Counted from the stretch's first letter, positions 26,474-35,169 are shown. The stretch is DNA of 64,000 nt from JBARDN01 sp963755705 (GCA_963755705.1 CAVWKW010000003.1:806001-870000), one strand, 5' to 3'. Program-made: numbers and translations. The notes: generated from the sequence alone by a model not told the origin.

Positions 26474-26944
26474 ATGTTGCGTCGCACAGGCATTATCGCG
26501 CCGGTCCTGATCCTGATGCTCGCGTTCGCGGGTGCGTCATGTTCCACCAGTTCGAGCTTAAGCAACTCCGCGCTCGCCGCCGGGATGACCCCTGATCAGG
26601 CGACGGAGGCGATGGGCCAGCCCGACCTGAAGGACTCGGTGGCGGATCCGAACCATCCGGGCGCAACCGTGCTGCGCTACGTCTGGCTTGATTCGGGCCA
26701 GGTCGCGATCTTCGGCGCGAATAATCGCGTCGCCAGTATCCAGCATATCGAGCCGGCCGAGGCGACCAAGGAAAAGATCGAAGCGTCGAACCAGCCGCCA
26801 GCTTCCTTCGATCCGATCAATACGCCGCTCAACTATGCATTCTATCCGATTCGCGCCGGGTTGATTTATCTCGGTGCCGGGCTCAATTGCGTCGCGGGCG
26901 GAGGGTGCCATCAGCCGCAGTTGCCGTCGCCCAATCACGGATAG
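26474..26944 (+). CDS. Lipoprotein with a BamE/SmpA-like core
   Basis: A 156-residue lipoprotein: MLRRTGIIAPVLILMLAFAG then the lipobox GASC. The mature part contains LAAGMTPDQATEAMGQPDL and VLRYVWLDSGQVAIFGANNRVASI, which resembles the BamE/OmlA helix-plus-sheet fold. A hydrophobic C-terminal region follows (YPIRAGLIYLGAGLNCVAGG). GGGGGAGAG lies 8 bp before the ATG at 26474; a TTG one codon earlier is less likely. Asp at +2 is absent, so outer-membrane sorting is expected. Function unknown. Confidence 0.72.
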   Translation: MLRRTGIIAPVLILMLAFAGASCSTSSSLSNSALAAGMTPDQATEAMGQPDLKDSVADPNHPGATVLRYVWLDSGQVAIFGANNRVASIQHIEPAEATKEKIEASNQPPASFDPINTPLNYAFYPIRAGLIYLGAGLNCVAGGGCHQPQLPSPNHG

Positions 26945-27062
26945 GCGCGAGCTTTTAGCGCTGAAATCGACGGGCGCGGCAGCCTTGACCTGTTGCCGCG
27001 CCCGTTCTTTTATAGTCTTACGGATCGAAGCTCATCGCCGCCGCCCGCCGGATCGCGGCACA

Positions 27063-27773
27063 TCAGGTGCGCGCGTTTCCATTCGCCTTGCCATGCCCGT
27101 TCGGAGCCGCCGCGGCCACCGCCGCAAAATCGAACGCCGGCCGATCGAGCGAAGGCTTGAGCGCGATCGGATTTTCGAACCGGATGATCGTGTGATTTTT
27201 CTGGGTCTCGAACCCGAGCGCAAACACCTTACGCGTCAGGTCCTGCAGGGCTTCTCCCTCGAGCACCATCGGCTGTACCCAGATTTGTTCACCGCTGGCC
27301 GAAACGCCGTACGGAAATGCCACCGGCTCACACGGTTTGATGAAATGGGTCTGGGTGTACGAAACCGTTCCGTCCCAGGGCTTCGCGATCGGATAGACCA
27401 GCATCGCTCGCGCCATTCGCAGCCCGCCGATTATCGCAGCGCCGCGCCGCGCCAGAATTCCCGCGCCCTTGGAAAACGACCACAGTTCGCCGCATTCGAT
27501 CACGGACCACGCGGGATAGTGAGTCAGGTCGGGCTTGGGATAACTCTGTGGAAAGGTTTCGAGATCGTGCATCGCAAATCCCGACATCGCGCGCTCGATC
27601 GGCTCGCCTTCTTTCTCGAACAGCGCATACAGTTCGCCGAACGCCATATGCACCCGGCCCAGAGCTGAGCGTGGAGTTTCCTTGAACCCTACGCCATGTT
27701 TGGCGCGCGCTTCGTCCATCCGTTGGCCAAAGATGCGCCGTTCCGTCTCCGATTTCATCAGACGCAGTTCCAT
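27063..27773 (-). CDS. Unrecognised 236-residue soluble protein
   Basis: The protein has no signal peptide or membrane segment. Distinct segments are RSALGRVHMAFGELYALFEK, THYPAWSVIECGELWSFSKG and a C-terminal low-complexity Ala/Asn tail (AAVAAAAPNGHGKANGNA). Codon quality is high across the whole frame, so it is a real gene. The central region could be a GNAT-like or autoinducer-synthase-like fold, but I cannot support that from motifs. It is transcribed alone, convergent with the lipoprotein gene. Confidence 0.6.
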   Translation of the reverse strand: MELRLMKSETERRIFGQRMDEARAKHGVGFKETPRSALGRVHMAFGELYALFEKEGEPIERAMSGFAMHDLETFPQSYPKPDLTHYPAWSVIECGELWSFSKGAGILARRGAAIIGGLRMARAMLVYPIAKPWDGTVSYTQTHFIKPCEPVAFPYGVSASGEQIWVQPMVLEGEALQDLTRKVFALGFETQKNHTIIRFENPIALKPSLDRPAFDFAAVAAAAPNGHGKANGNART

Positions 27774-28192
27774 AGCAGTCCTTCCTCCTACGCGGGGAAA
27801 ATTCCCCGGTTATTCCGGAGAGAAAGGTGGCCGCGGGAGGGAGCATGGAAATGCGCAGCCGCCCACTGCTGCGTGGAGCGGTACCGATGGATGGAATTGA
27901 TCAGTTGAGAAAAGCGGGCGAAGGCCCCCCTTCACCTTCGCCCCCGAAAAACCGCGCGAAAAGCGGCTCGGCTCACTCAATCAGCGCTGCCGAACCCACC
28001 GCCAAACAAAGCCGCGTCAGATGCTTGCGGCTCACAAAAACCACCATGACACCAAACAGTGCGCTAACCATTTGTCCACTTAACATAGTCTATTTGTGGA
28101 CGCAACAACACAGACATGCGGTCACGTTGCGTTTGCATCGACACCGTCAGTCAATTTAAGGTGAGCTTGCGAATGGATGAGAGCTATCAGGC
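27774..28192. other. 419-bp intergenic region with two inverted repeats
   Basis: No convincing gene. GGGCGAAGG (27916-27924) and CCTTCGCCC (27935-27943) form a perfect 9-bp hairpin; on the minus strand it is followed by GCTTTTC. GTCCAC (28074-28079) and GTGGAC (28096-28101) flank an AT-rich centre, TTAACATAGTCTATTT, a possible operator/promoter for the metallopeptidase-XRE pair that follows. G+C drops locally from about 28000. Confidence 0.45.
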
Positions 28193-29014
28193 GTGAAAGA
28201 TAACAAAACCAAGCAGGGCGCAATCGCGAAACTTGCCGCTCAGATTCTTGCTACCACCCGCGGAGCTGAACGCAGCCATCTGAAAGCCTGGCGAAATCCT
28301 TCCCGTGATATCGAACGGCTTGCTCGCCGCGACTACGTTCGATCTCTACGGCGCCATCTGCCTTACGAGCTGATCCTCGAGATAATTTCAAGCGCTCACA
28401 GCGTCTGGCCCAATCTCAACCGGGCCCAATTAAAAATCGCGACGCAACAACAATTCGAACGTCGTGCATTTCAAATGACCGCTGACTTGAACGTCCATCT
28501 GCAGGCTTCGCCCTACGACGGCCCTGACGGGCTGGCTTTGCGCGGCTTCTACATCCGGAAAAAGCAGCGCGTGCTGAAGCGCCCACTCATATATGTGAAC
28601 ACTGCGCATCATCCCGGCGCGGTCTCGAGCACCTTCTGTCACGAAATAGGACACCATCTGACTTCCCGGCTCTTCGGCCGCGTGCAAGAAGGAGTGCATT
28701 TCTTCTATGATGCGGCGTATGCCGACCATTTGGACGATCCTGTGGAACTCGCCGCCGATTTGATGGTTAGCCTGGCAGGATATCCCGCGTCCGTGGCGCG
28801 AACGATTTTCGTGCGCCCATGGAACTGGGGATTGGTCGCAAAGGTCGGTCGTCTTTCTGAAGAGGAATTTCGCACCGTGCGCAAGCATGTCGAAGGGCGC
28901 TTCGAGCTTGACTTCACCGCCGCTCTACCGGCACATCAACGACTAAATTATCTCGCTGGAATGATCCACTATGCAAAATTAAGGTGGGCGTTACTCGCGG
29001 AGTATGACCTATGA
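28193..29014 (+). CDS. Zinc-metallopeptidase-like protein (HEIGHH), partner of an XRE regulator
   Basis: A 273-residue protein. The zincin motif STFCHEIGHHLTS lies near residue 150 and a possible third ligand in DDPVELAADLMVSL, as in ImmA/IrrE-type peptidases. The N-terminal ~80 residues are basic and helical. GTG start at 28193. The stop overlaps the ATG of an XRE-type regulator (ATGA), giving translational coupling. In ImmA/ImmR-type systems the peptidase cleaves its partner repressor to relieve repression; the same logic is likely here. The gene order (peptidase first) is opposite to the pair at 62.9-63.9 kb. The targets are unknown. Confidence 0.78.
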   Translation: MKDNKTKQGAIAKLAAQILATTRGAERSHLKAWRNPSRDIERLARRDYVRSLRRHLPYELILEIISSAHSVWPNLNRAQLKIATQQQFERRAFQMTADLNVHLQASPYDGPDGLALRGFYIRKKQRVLKRPLIYVNTAHHPGAVSSTFCHEIGHHLTSRLFGRVQEGVHFFYDAAYADHLDDPVELAADLMVSLAGYPASVARTIFVRPWNWGLVAKVGRLSEEEFRTVRKHVEGRFELDFTAALPAHQRLNYLAGMIHYAKLRWALLAEYDL

Positions 29015-29451
29015 AAAAGAAGACACTCGGACAGGTACTTAAGGCGCAGCGTGAGGCCTTCTCGCTGACGCAACGCGAGCTCGCGCACAAACTCGGAGTG
29101 AAGGCGAGTCATATCGCCTACTTGGAGAACGGGCGCCGCCGCCCTTCCCTTTCACTTCTGTCACGAATCGCCGAGACCCTCGGGCTCGACAAGCAGGGGC
29201 TCTTCCTGCTGACCCATCCCGAGGCGCGCGCGCTGGTGACCAAAGAGCGAGAGGCGGCGCCTTCGAATCATCGCGACCTCTCATGGAAACGGTTCGCGTC
29301 CGATCGCGCGCTGCTGGCGCGCAACGGCGTGACCTCGCGCGAGCTCAAGGTGCTCAACCAGGTTAACCTGCTCGGAAAGGTTTCTTCACCGCGGCAGTAC
29401 CTGTTCATCCTGAACTCGATCCGCCAGGCGGTCGAAGAAGAAGAAAGCTGA
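29011..29451 (+). CDS. XRE-family helix-turn-helix regulator
   Basis: A 146-residue protein. The HTH is at the N-terminus: LKAQREAFSLTQRELAHKLG, then KASHIAYLENGRRRPSLSLL. The C-terminal half (RDLSWKRFASDRALLARNGV and beyond) is not a known ligand domain but includes a helical end. It overlaps the metallopeptidase gene by 4 bp. A strong hairpin follows at 29461-29497. It is likely the DNA-binding repressor of the pair and autoregulatory. Confidence 0.85.
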   Translation: MKKKTLGQVLKAQREAFSLTQRELAHKLGVKASHIAYLENGRRRPSLSLLSRIAETLGLDKQGLFLLTHPEARALVTKEREAAPSNHRDLSWKRFASDRALLARNGVTSRELKVLNQVNLLGKVSSPRQYLFILNSIRQAVEEEES

Positions 29452-29460
29452 GCCGACCAT

Positions 29461-29497
29461 CGACGGCGCGCCGCCGGACTGACAGGGCGCGCCGTCG
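29461..29497 (+). terminator. Strong hairpin after the XRE gene
   Basis: CGACGGCGCGCC (29461-29472) and GGCGCGCCGTCG (29486-29497) are perfect 12-bp arms with a 13-nt loop, 9 bp after the XRE stop. There is only a weak U-tract (TTATCG), so it may be an atypical terminator. Confidence 0.6.
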
Positions 29498-29667
29498 TTA
29501 TCGCTTCAGCGCGACGTGTTCGGGGGAGATCCCGGCTGTGCCTGCCCGTCCGACAACATAACGCCTTGAGCGTATCGCGCGCATCGTCTAACCTCGCTCT
29601 ATAAGCTCGGCAGGCCGACTGCGCATGCTGGTCCGTCGCGCAATCCTATCGGCCAACCATATTGGCA

Positions 29668-29931
29668 ATGAAAATCGACATCGATCTTAAGGCCGGCTTC
29701 CTGCAGAACCTCAAGCGCGAGGTTCTTGCGACGCTTACGACCGAGGAGCGCGCGATCATCGAAGTCTCGACCGGAGAGATGGGCAACAAGCCCGACGCGG
29801 TCAAGCTCGGATGGCTCAAGATGCGGACCAAACAGACGTGGACCAAGCAGGGCTATCTGAAGGCGCTCGACCGCACGATGAAGAAGCTGCGCGAAGGGGT
29901 CGCGGCGGCCGAGTCTGAACGCAAGGAATAA
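29668..29931 (+). CDS. Small basic protein of unknown function
   Basis: An 87-residue cytoplasmic protein (MKIDIDLKAGFLQNLKREVL), rich in Lys and Glu, with a helical appearance and a segment LGWLKMRTKQTWTKQGYLKA. It starts with ATG at 29668; a TTG two codons earlier is possible. It is convergent with tyrS. Codon use is like that of its neighbours. No family recognised. Confidence 0.6.
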   Translation: MKIDIDLKAGFLQNLKREVLATLTTEERAIIEVSTGEMGNKPDAVKLGWLKMRTKQTWTKQGYLKALDRTMKKLREGVAAAESERKE

Positions 29932-29958
29932 GTCCCGCGCGCCGGCGGCTGCGCGCGC

Positions 29959-31161
29959 TCAGGATTCGATCTTCGCCACCCGCCGCTTGCCGACCTCAAG
30001 CACCTTGTGCTCGCCCGGAACGATTCTGAAGTTGATATCGCTGATGACTTTGCCGTCCACTCGCACCGCGCCCTGGCCGAGCAGGCGGCGCGCCTCGTTG
30101 GTCGAGGGGGCGAACTTGATCTGCTTGATCAGCTCGCAGATCCAGATGTCGTTCGCAATTCGATATACCGGCGCATTCGCCGGCACCTCGCCGCGCTGAA
30201 ATTTCGACTCGAAATGTTCTCGCGCCGCACGGGCTGCATCGGCGTCGTGGTATTCGGTGACGATCAATCCGGCCAGACGCTTCTTGGCCTCCATCGGATG
30301 AACCGCATGCGTGCGAATCTTCTCGAGCTCGGCGGCCGGCGTGTCGGTTAGAAGCTCGTAGTAGCGGAGCATCAGCGGATCTGGCACCGACATCAGCTTG
30401 CCGAACATCTGGTCGGGCGCCTCGGCGATCCCGACGTAGTTGCCCAACGACTTGGACATCTTGCGCACGCCGTCAAGACCTTCGAGCAACGGCAGCGTCA
30501 TCACAACTTGCGGCTCATGCTCCATCGAGCGTTGCAGGTCGCGGCCCACCAACAGATTGAATTTCTGATCGGTGCCGCCAATCTCGACGTCGGCGCCCAG
30601 CGCGACCGAGTCGTAGCCCTGGATTAGCGGGTACAGCAATTCGTGCAGGAACAGCGGCTCTTGCGCCTCGAGGCGTTTTTCGAAATCGTCGCGCTCGAGC
30701 ATCCGCGCCACGCTCTGCTTGGCCGCTAGCTGGATCAGCCGGCTGACGCCCATCTCGCCCATCCATTCGCTGTTGAAACGGACTTCGGTGCGATCGGGAT
30801 CGAGAATTTTGAACGCCTGCGAGCGATAGGTCTCGGCGTTGGCCACAATCTCCTCGCGGCTTAAAGGCGGCCGGGTCTCCGAGCGGCCGGTAGGATCGCC
30901 GATCATAGCGGTGAAATCCCCGACCAGAAAAATCACGGTATGCCCGTCATCCTGGAAATCGCGCAGCTTCTTGAGCGTGAGCGAGTGCCCCAGGTGCAAA
31001 TCCGGCGCGGTTGGGTCCATCCCGAGCTTGATCCGCAGCGGCCGCCCGAGCTTGAGCTTGGCCTCGAGTTCCGTGGGCGAAATGACTTCGACCGCGCCAC
31101 GCACGAGCGCCCGCATCCGTTCGGCGCTGTTTCCGGTTTCTCTTTTCGCTGTTCCGCTCAC
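29959..31161 (-). CDS. tyrS: Tyrosyl-tRNA synthetase
   Basis: A 400-residue class I synthetase. The HIGH-type motif is DLHLGHSLTLKKL and the KMSKS loop is GVRKMSKSLGN. The tyrosine-binding core shows PLIQGYDSVALGADVEIGGTDQKFN. A C-terminal S4 RNA-binding domain (RLLGQGAVRVDGKVI) completes it. It charges tRNA-Tyr. The layout is the longer TyrZ-like type with the LxLGH variant. GTG start at 31161. Convergent with the small gene at 29.7 kb. Confidence 0.96.
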   Translation of the reverse strand: MSGTAKRETGNSAERMRALVRGAVEVISPTELEAKLKLGRPLRIKLGMDPTAPDLHLGHSLTLKKLRDFQDDGHTVIFLVGDFTAMIGDPTGRSETRPPLSREEIVANAETYRSQAFKILDPDRTEVRFNSEWMGEMGVSRLIQLAAKQSVARMLERDDFEKRLEAQEPLFLHELLYPLIQGYDSVALGADVEIGGTDQKFNLLVGRDLQRSMEHEPQVVMTLPLLEGLDGVRKMSKSLGNYVGIAEAPDQMFGKLMSVPDPLMLRYYELLTDTPAAELEKIRTHAVHPMEAKKRLAGLIVTEYHDADAARAAREHFESKFQRGEVPANAPVYRIANDIWICELIKQIKFAPSTNEARRLLGQGAVRVDGKVISDINFRIVPGEHKVLEVGKRRVAKIES

Positions 31162-31288
31162 GGTCCTGCTCTTCGGACCATCAGCGTACCGGAAACCGGG
31201 GTCCGATCAAAAACCCCGTCCGTACCGGGCAGCCGCTGCGTGAGACATCAACGCGGAGCCCGCGGGTCGGGATAGCCCGACGCGATCG

Positions 31289-31756
31289 CTACGGCTTCTC
31301 GTGGTCGGGGCCGTGCGAGTTTCCTGGTGAGCGTGCGAATTGGCCGCGCCGGTGAGCCGGGGCCGAGACCACCAGACGGCGATGGCGCAAACGCGCGCGC
31401 AAGGCTGGCAGCGTGGCAAGGCGAAGGGTTCCGTCCTGCCGATGCCGCAGCGCGCAATCCAAATATTTTCTGCGCCCGGTACCGCAAGCGCGTGGCAGCG
31501 TCCGCCGCGCGAAACACGCGGGACCGTAGAACTCGCCCAGCAGGAAGAATTGGACCTCGGTCAACTCGCCGACGCACGACCCGATCCGCAAGTAGTCGCC
31601 AAACGCGCCGCAATGGCGCACCAGCTCGCTTCGCGTCATCGAATGCGACCCCGAGTGCGGAGTGCCGGGATTGCCGCAGAGCAATGCGCTGATCCGGAAA
31701 AAGAACCGTAGCGCCGCGGCAGCCGAGCGGAACCTCGGACTGAATTTGCGATTCAT
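31289..31756 (-). CDS. Hypothetical protein, possibly exported
   Basis: A 155-residue frame. GGGGGG lies 5 bp before the ATG at 31756, and a promoter-like pair lies ~105 bp upstream. The basic/hydrophobic N-terminus (MNRKFSPRFRSAAAALRFFF) could be an export signal. A well-formed segment, SELVRHCGAFGDYLRIGSCV, follows. The C-terminal third is Arg/His-rich. Codon third positions favour G/C in this frame. No family recognised. Overlapping frames on both strands are also open but have poorer starts. Confidence 0.45.
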   Translation of the reverse strand: MNRKFSPRFRSAAAALRFFFRISALLCGNPGTPHSGSHSMTRSELVRHCGAFGDYLRIGSCVGELTEVQFFLLGEFYGPACFARRTLPRACGTGRRKYLDCALRHRQDGTLRLATLPALRARLRHRRLVVSAPAHRRGQFARSPGNSHGPDHEKP

Positions 31757-31859
31757 ATGCCCCCCTTTTCTGGCCCGCGGCTCCGCAAAAGCGCGCGGTA
31801 TAGCGTCCGAGCCAGAATGCGGCGAGCCGTGATCGCTGTTCAGCCCGCCTCTAGATGCA

Positions 31860-31918
31860 TACGTAGCGCAGGAATAGCGTGTTTGTCAACTAGTAGACAT
31901 ATTAAATATCTATTAGTT
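31860..31918 (-). promoter_or_regulatory. Promoter with a palindromic operator in an AT-rich island
   Basis: On the minus strand TTGACA (31889-31884) and TACGTA (31865-31860) are 18 bp apart. Immediately upstream an inverted repeat, AACTAGTAGA / TCTATTAGTT (31888-31897 and 31909-31918), matches at 9 of 10 positions around an AT-rich centre. It directs transcription toward the hypothetical gene at 31756. The 31757-31982 gap contains nothing else clear. Confidence 0.45.
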
Positions 31919-31982
31919 ACCATACTGCTGATATTAATCTTCCTACAATCTGTAAAGGTCAGCGGAAGTGGTTGCCGCTTAC

Positions 31983-32636
31983 CTAAGCGCGCTGATTGTA
32001 CCGGCCCATCGCGCGCTCCAGGCCATCGCCGACGATCGCCTCGGCCGCCTCGGCCGCGCGCGCCAGCGCTTTGGCGAACGCCTCGAGTTCGGGCGCACGC
32101 ATCGGGCGCAGCAGATAGTCGCGCGGGTCGTCGCCTTCGGCCGGACGGCCCAGACCTATCCGCACGCGGATAAAATCAGTGCTGCCGAGAGACTCCGCGA
32201 TCGAGCGCACGCCGCGGTTTCCGGCGTCGCCGCCGCCCTGCTTGATCCGCAGACGCTGCGCTTCAAGATCCATCTCGTCGTGGATCACGATCAGATTGGA
32301 CGGAGAAATTTTAAAATATCCGAGAATCGCAGAGACGCAATCACCGGCGGCGTTGTAGAACGTCTCCGGCTCGACCAGGATCGCGCGATGGCCCGCAAGT
32401 TCGGCCTCGGCGGTGATGCCCGAAAATCGCCGGCGGTTCAGTTCAACGTTCTTGCTCCGCGCCAGACGCTCGAGCGTCATGAATCCGACGTTGTGGCGCG
32501 AGCGCGCGTAGTCACCGCCCGGATTTCCGAGACCCGCGACCACCCATTCGATCGCGGCGCGCTCCTGCGCGGGTCCGTCGGAGGAAGAACGTTTCTGCCT
32601 GCGGAAGCCATCGAACAGCTTGCCGAGCTTGCTCAT
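31983..32636 (-). CDS. pth: Peptidyl-tRNA hydrolase
   Basis: A 217-residue Pth. The enzyme recycles peptidyl-tRNAs released from stalled ribosomes. Signatures are VVAGLGNPGGDYARSRHNVGF (catalytic His in RHNVGF), ETFYNAAG, LIVIHDEMDLE and KQGGGDAGNRGVRSI. A ~28-residue N-terminal extension (MSKLGKLFDGFRRQKRSSSD) precedes the usual start. The ATG at 32636 overlaps the hisC stop (ATGA), so translation is coupled to hisC. Confidence 0.95.
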   Translation of the reverse strand: MSKLGKLFDGFRRQKRSSSDGPAQERAAIEWVVAGLGNPGGDYARSRHNVGFMTLERLARSKNVELNRRRFSGITAEAELAGHRAILVEPETFYNAAGDCVSAILGYFKISPSNLIVIHDEMDLEAQRLRIKQGGGDAGNRGVRSIAESLGSTDFIRVRIGLGRPAEGDDPRDYLLRPMRAPELEAFAKALARAAEAAEAIVGDGLERAMGRYNQRA

Positions 32637-33772
32637 CGAGGACGGCGCGTGTCTGCGGACTGCTCGCCGACCAGGGGCGCGAGCGCACGAAACAGCGCGC
32701 GCATCTCGGCCGGAGTGCCGATCGAGATCCGGAGCGCGTCGCGCAACATCGGGGTCGCGAAATGCCGCACCAGTATTCCCGCCTGCCGGAGTCCACGCAC
32801 CACAGGCGCAAGGTCGCGCCCCGTAATTCGCGCCAGCACGAAGTTGGCTTCCGAAGGCGGCACCACGAAGCCGAGCTTGCGCAACCGCAGCACCGCGTCC
32901 GCGCGCGTCGCCTTGACGCGCTCCAGGTTGCGCCGCATCCATGCGTCATCGCCGAGCGCGGCCGCTCCCGCGGCAAGCGAAATCCGGCTCAGGTTGTAAG
33001 AATCTTTGACCTTGAGCAGCGCATCGATCACCGGCGGATGCGCAAAGCACAGCCCCAGGCGCATCCCGGCCAGCGAATACGATTTCGACAGTGTGCGGAG
33101 AATCACCATGTTCGGATGACGCCGCAACAGACGCAGCGCATTGTCCCTGGCGAAATCAACGTAGGCTTCGTCAACAATCAGCAGCCGGCCCTCGAGCGCG
33201 CGGGCGAGCGCGCCGAGTTTTGCGATCGGCGTAAAGCTGCCCGAAGGAGAATTTGGATTGCAGACGATCGTCAGGCGCGCGCGAGCCTGCGCAAGTTCCT
33301 TCAGCGGAAGCGCGAAATCGCTGCCAAAGGGAATCCTGATTACGCGCGCCTCCTGAACCTCCGCCAGCGTGTCGTAAAGCGAGTAGGTCGGCACCGGATA
33401 GGCGACCTTGTCGCCCTCACCCAGCGCGGCCCTGAACACCATCGCGAGCAGCTCGTCGGAGCCATTGCCGGGCAGGATCATTTCGCGCGGCACCCCGTAG
33501 AGGCGCGCGGCCTCCGCAATAAATTCGTCGCCTCGCGGCGCCGGATAAAGCCGCAGTCCGTTGCGCGCCGCGCGCTCGACCGCGCGCCGCACCTTCGGCG
33601 ACGGCGGATACGGATTTTCGTTGGTGTTGAGCTTGATCAGGCGCTCGCCCGCGCGCGGCTGCTCGCCGGGCGTGTACGCGGCCATCTGGTCGATCGAACG
33701 ACGGAACATCGGGCCTGGCTTCCCTTCGCCGGCAGGTCGCGGCGGTTTGCGCTTGCGCGTCATTTCGATCAT
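32633..33772 (-). CDS. hisC: Histidinol-phosphate aminotransferase
   Basis: A 379-residue fold-type I PLP enzyme, step 7 of histidine synthesis. Signatures are LIKLNTNENPYPPSP, GNGSDELLAMVF, VCNPNSPSGSF, VDEAYVDFAR and the PLP lysine in TLSKSYSLAGMRLG. It starts at the ATG at 33772, overlapping the upstream stop by 4 bp. It sits between a Gfo/Idh/MocA oxidoreductase gene and pth in a tightly overlapping unit, not in a his operon. Family paralogues can use other substrates, so HisC is the best but not the only assignment. Confidence 0.9.
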   Translation of the reverse strand: MIEMTRKRKPPRPAGEGKPGPMFRRSIDQMAAYTPGEQPRAGERLIKLNTNENPYPPSPKVRRAVERAARNGLRLYPAPRGDEFIAEAARLYGVPREMILPGNGSDELLAMVFRAALGEGDKVAYPVPTYSLYDTLAEVQEARVIRIPFGSDFALPLKELAQARARLTIVCNPNSPSGSFTPIAKLGALARALEGRLLIVDEAYVDFARDNALRLLRRHPNMVILRTLSKSYSLAGMRLGLCFAHPPVIDALLKVKDSYNLSRISLAAGAAALGDDAWMRRNLERVKATRADAVLRLRKLGFVVPPSEANFVLARITGRDLAPVVRGLRQAGILVRHFATPMLRDALRISIGTPAEMRALFRALAPLVGEQSADTRRPR

Positions 33773-34824
33773 TCGAGCGGCAACTCGACCCGAGCGCCGC
33801 TGCGCGCCGACCGGTAGCACGCATCGATCACCTCGACCGCGCGCAGGCCGTCGGCGCCGTCCGGATATGGCGCGGCGCGTCCACCGATCGCTTCGGCAAA
33901 ATTGTGCGCGAGCGCGCGAAACGGCGCCAGCAGATCGTGCGGGTCGAACGACGCCATGATTTCCGCGCGGCCGTAGCCGGGCGCCTCGGACCCGTCGGCG
34001 CGCAAGATCGAAATATCGTTTCGCGGATAACCGAACATCACCCTGCCGCCGCTGCCATAGATCTCGATCGCGGAGAGTCCGGGGGTGCTGCTCCAGCTAG
34101 CCTCGAGCACGCCGAGCGCGCCCGAGCGGAAGCGCAAGATCGCGACTCCGGTGTCCTCGACGTCGATCTCTTTCCCAAGCGTGGCCACTTGTCCATCGAC
34201 GGCCGCGACCGCGCCAAGATACCAGACCGCCAGGTCGGCAATATGCACGCCGAGATCGAGCATCGCGCCGCCGCCCGATTGGCTCGCCGTCGTGAACCAT
34301 CGCTGACCCGGCGCCCATCCTTCCGGGCCGCCGTGCGACAGGCGCGCGCGGATGAAATGCGCAGTGCCGATCGCGCCCGCGTCGAGCGCGCGCTTGACCG
34401 AGGCTTCGATCGCTCCGTACCGCCGCTGCATCGCGACCATCAGCACGCGCCCTGCCGCGCGCGCGGCCTCGACCATCTGGCGTGCGTCGGCGGCATTGGG
34501 CGCCATCGGCTTTTCGCACAGCACGTGCGCTTTCGCGGCGATCGCGGCTAGCGCGTATTCGCAGTGCAGATGATTTGGAGTCAGAATCACCACCGCGTCG
34601 GGTTTTTCGCGCGCGAGCATCGTCGAGAAATCATCGTAGGCCGCCGGCCGCGCGCCGGCGTCAGGCCACATCGCCTCGGCCACCCGGCGAGCTTTCGCGA
34701 GCGTGCGGCTCTGCAGCGCGACAATCCGGAAATCGGCGACGCTCAAGAGCGCTGGAATATGCGCGCGTTCCGCAATCACGCCGGTTCCCGAAATTGCAAC
34801 CCTGATCATCCTTCTGGCCGCCAC
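33769..34824 (-). CDS. Gfo/Idh/MocA-family NAD(P)-dependent oxidoreductase
   Basis: A 351-residue protein. The N-terminal Rossmann fold has VAISGTGVIAERAHIPAL. The diagnostic CEKPMAPNAADARQM (EKP motif) follows at about residue 103. The C-terminal substrate domain includes GGGAMLDLGVHIADLAVWYLG with the catalytic Asp/His pair. The family oxidises sugars, inositols and related polyols, or reduces biliverdin. The specific substrate is not apparent. It starts 2 bp after the glutaredoxin-like gene and overlaps hisC, so the four genes are co-expressed. Confidence 0.9.
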   Translation of the reverse strand: MAARRMIRVAISGTGVIAERAHIPALLSVADFRIVALQSRTLAKARRVAEAMWPDAGARPAAYDDFSTMLAREKPDAVVILTPNHLHCEYALAAIAAKAHVLCEKPMAPNAADARQMVEAARAAGRVLMVAMQRRYGAIEASVKRALDAGAIGTAHFIRARLSHGGPEGWAPGQRWFTTASQSGGGAMLDLGVHIADLAVWYLGAVAAVDGQVATLGKEIDVEDTGVAILRFRSGALGVLEASWSSTPGLSAIEIYGSGGRVMFGYPRNDISILRADGSEAPGYGRAEIMASFDPHDLLAPFRALAHNFAEAIGGRAAPYPDGADGLRAVEVIDACYRSARSGARVELPLE

Positions 34825-34826
34825 CC

Positions 34827-35087
34827 TTAATGCCCGACATCGCGCCGGACTTCACGCAGCATCCGTTTTCTGAATTCACGCGCGGTACATCGAAACTTGA
34901 ACGCCTTGCGCTGGTTGATGAACAGCACTGGTACTTCCTGTCCGTATAAGGTCTCGAGCTCGGGCCGCTCGTCGAGCTCGACCCGCTCGAGGTGCGCGTC
35001 AAAGCGCGGCAGCTCCGCGCCGAGCACTTCTTCCATCTCGTGGCACAGCTCGCAATCGCGCCGTGTGTAAAGGATAAGCTCGATCAT
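34827..35087 (-). CDS. Glutaredoxin/thioredoxin-like small redox protein
   Basis: An 86-residue protein, MIELILYTRRDCELCHEMEE, with a CELC redox motif in the normal place after the first strand. The cis-Pro loop is GQEVPVLFINQRKAFKF. It resembles the glutaredoxin-like family with a DUF836-type arrangement. Start at the ATG at 35087. It is the first gene of a four-gene overlapping unit with the oxidoreductase, hisC and pth. Confidence 0.82.
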   Translation of the reverse strand: MIELILYTRRDCELCHEMEEVLGAELPRFDAHLERVELDERPELETLYGQEVPVLFINQRKAFKFRCTAREFRKRMLREVRRDVGH

Positions 35088-35169
35088 TGCGCGCAATCCG
35101 GCGAACGTCCGCTCCACTCTATCCGCGAACTTAAGGCAGTCCAAGCCGCTTGCGATTTCGCGCCGCCGC

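Noticed and set aside
26874..27668. Long plus-strand frame opposite the 27063-27773 gene
   Set aside because: Arg/His-rich composition and third-position pattern mark it as a shadow of the minus-strand gene.
27916..27943. Hairpin as terminator for a rightward gene
   Set aside because: A U-tract exists only on the minus strand, where no upstream gene ends; kept as a hairpin of unknown role.
31340..31711. Plus-strand frame over the hypothetical gene at 31289-31756
   Set aside because: No ribosome-binding site and poor codon pattern compared with the minus frame, which has GGGGGG before its ATG and an upstream promoter.
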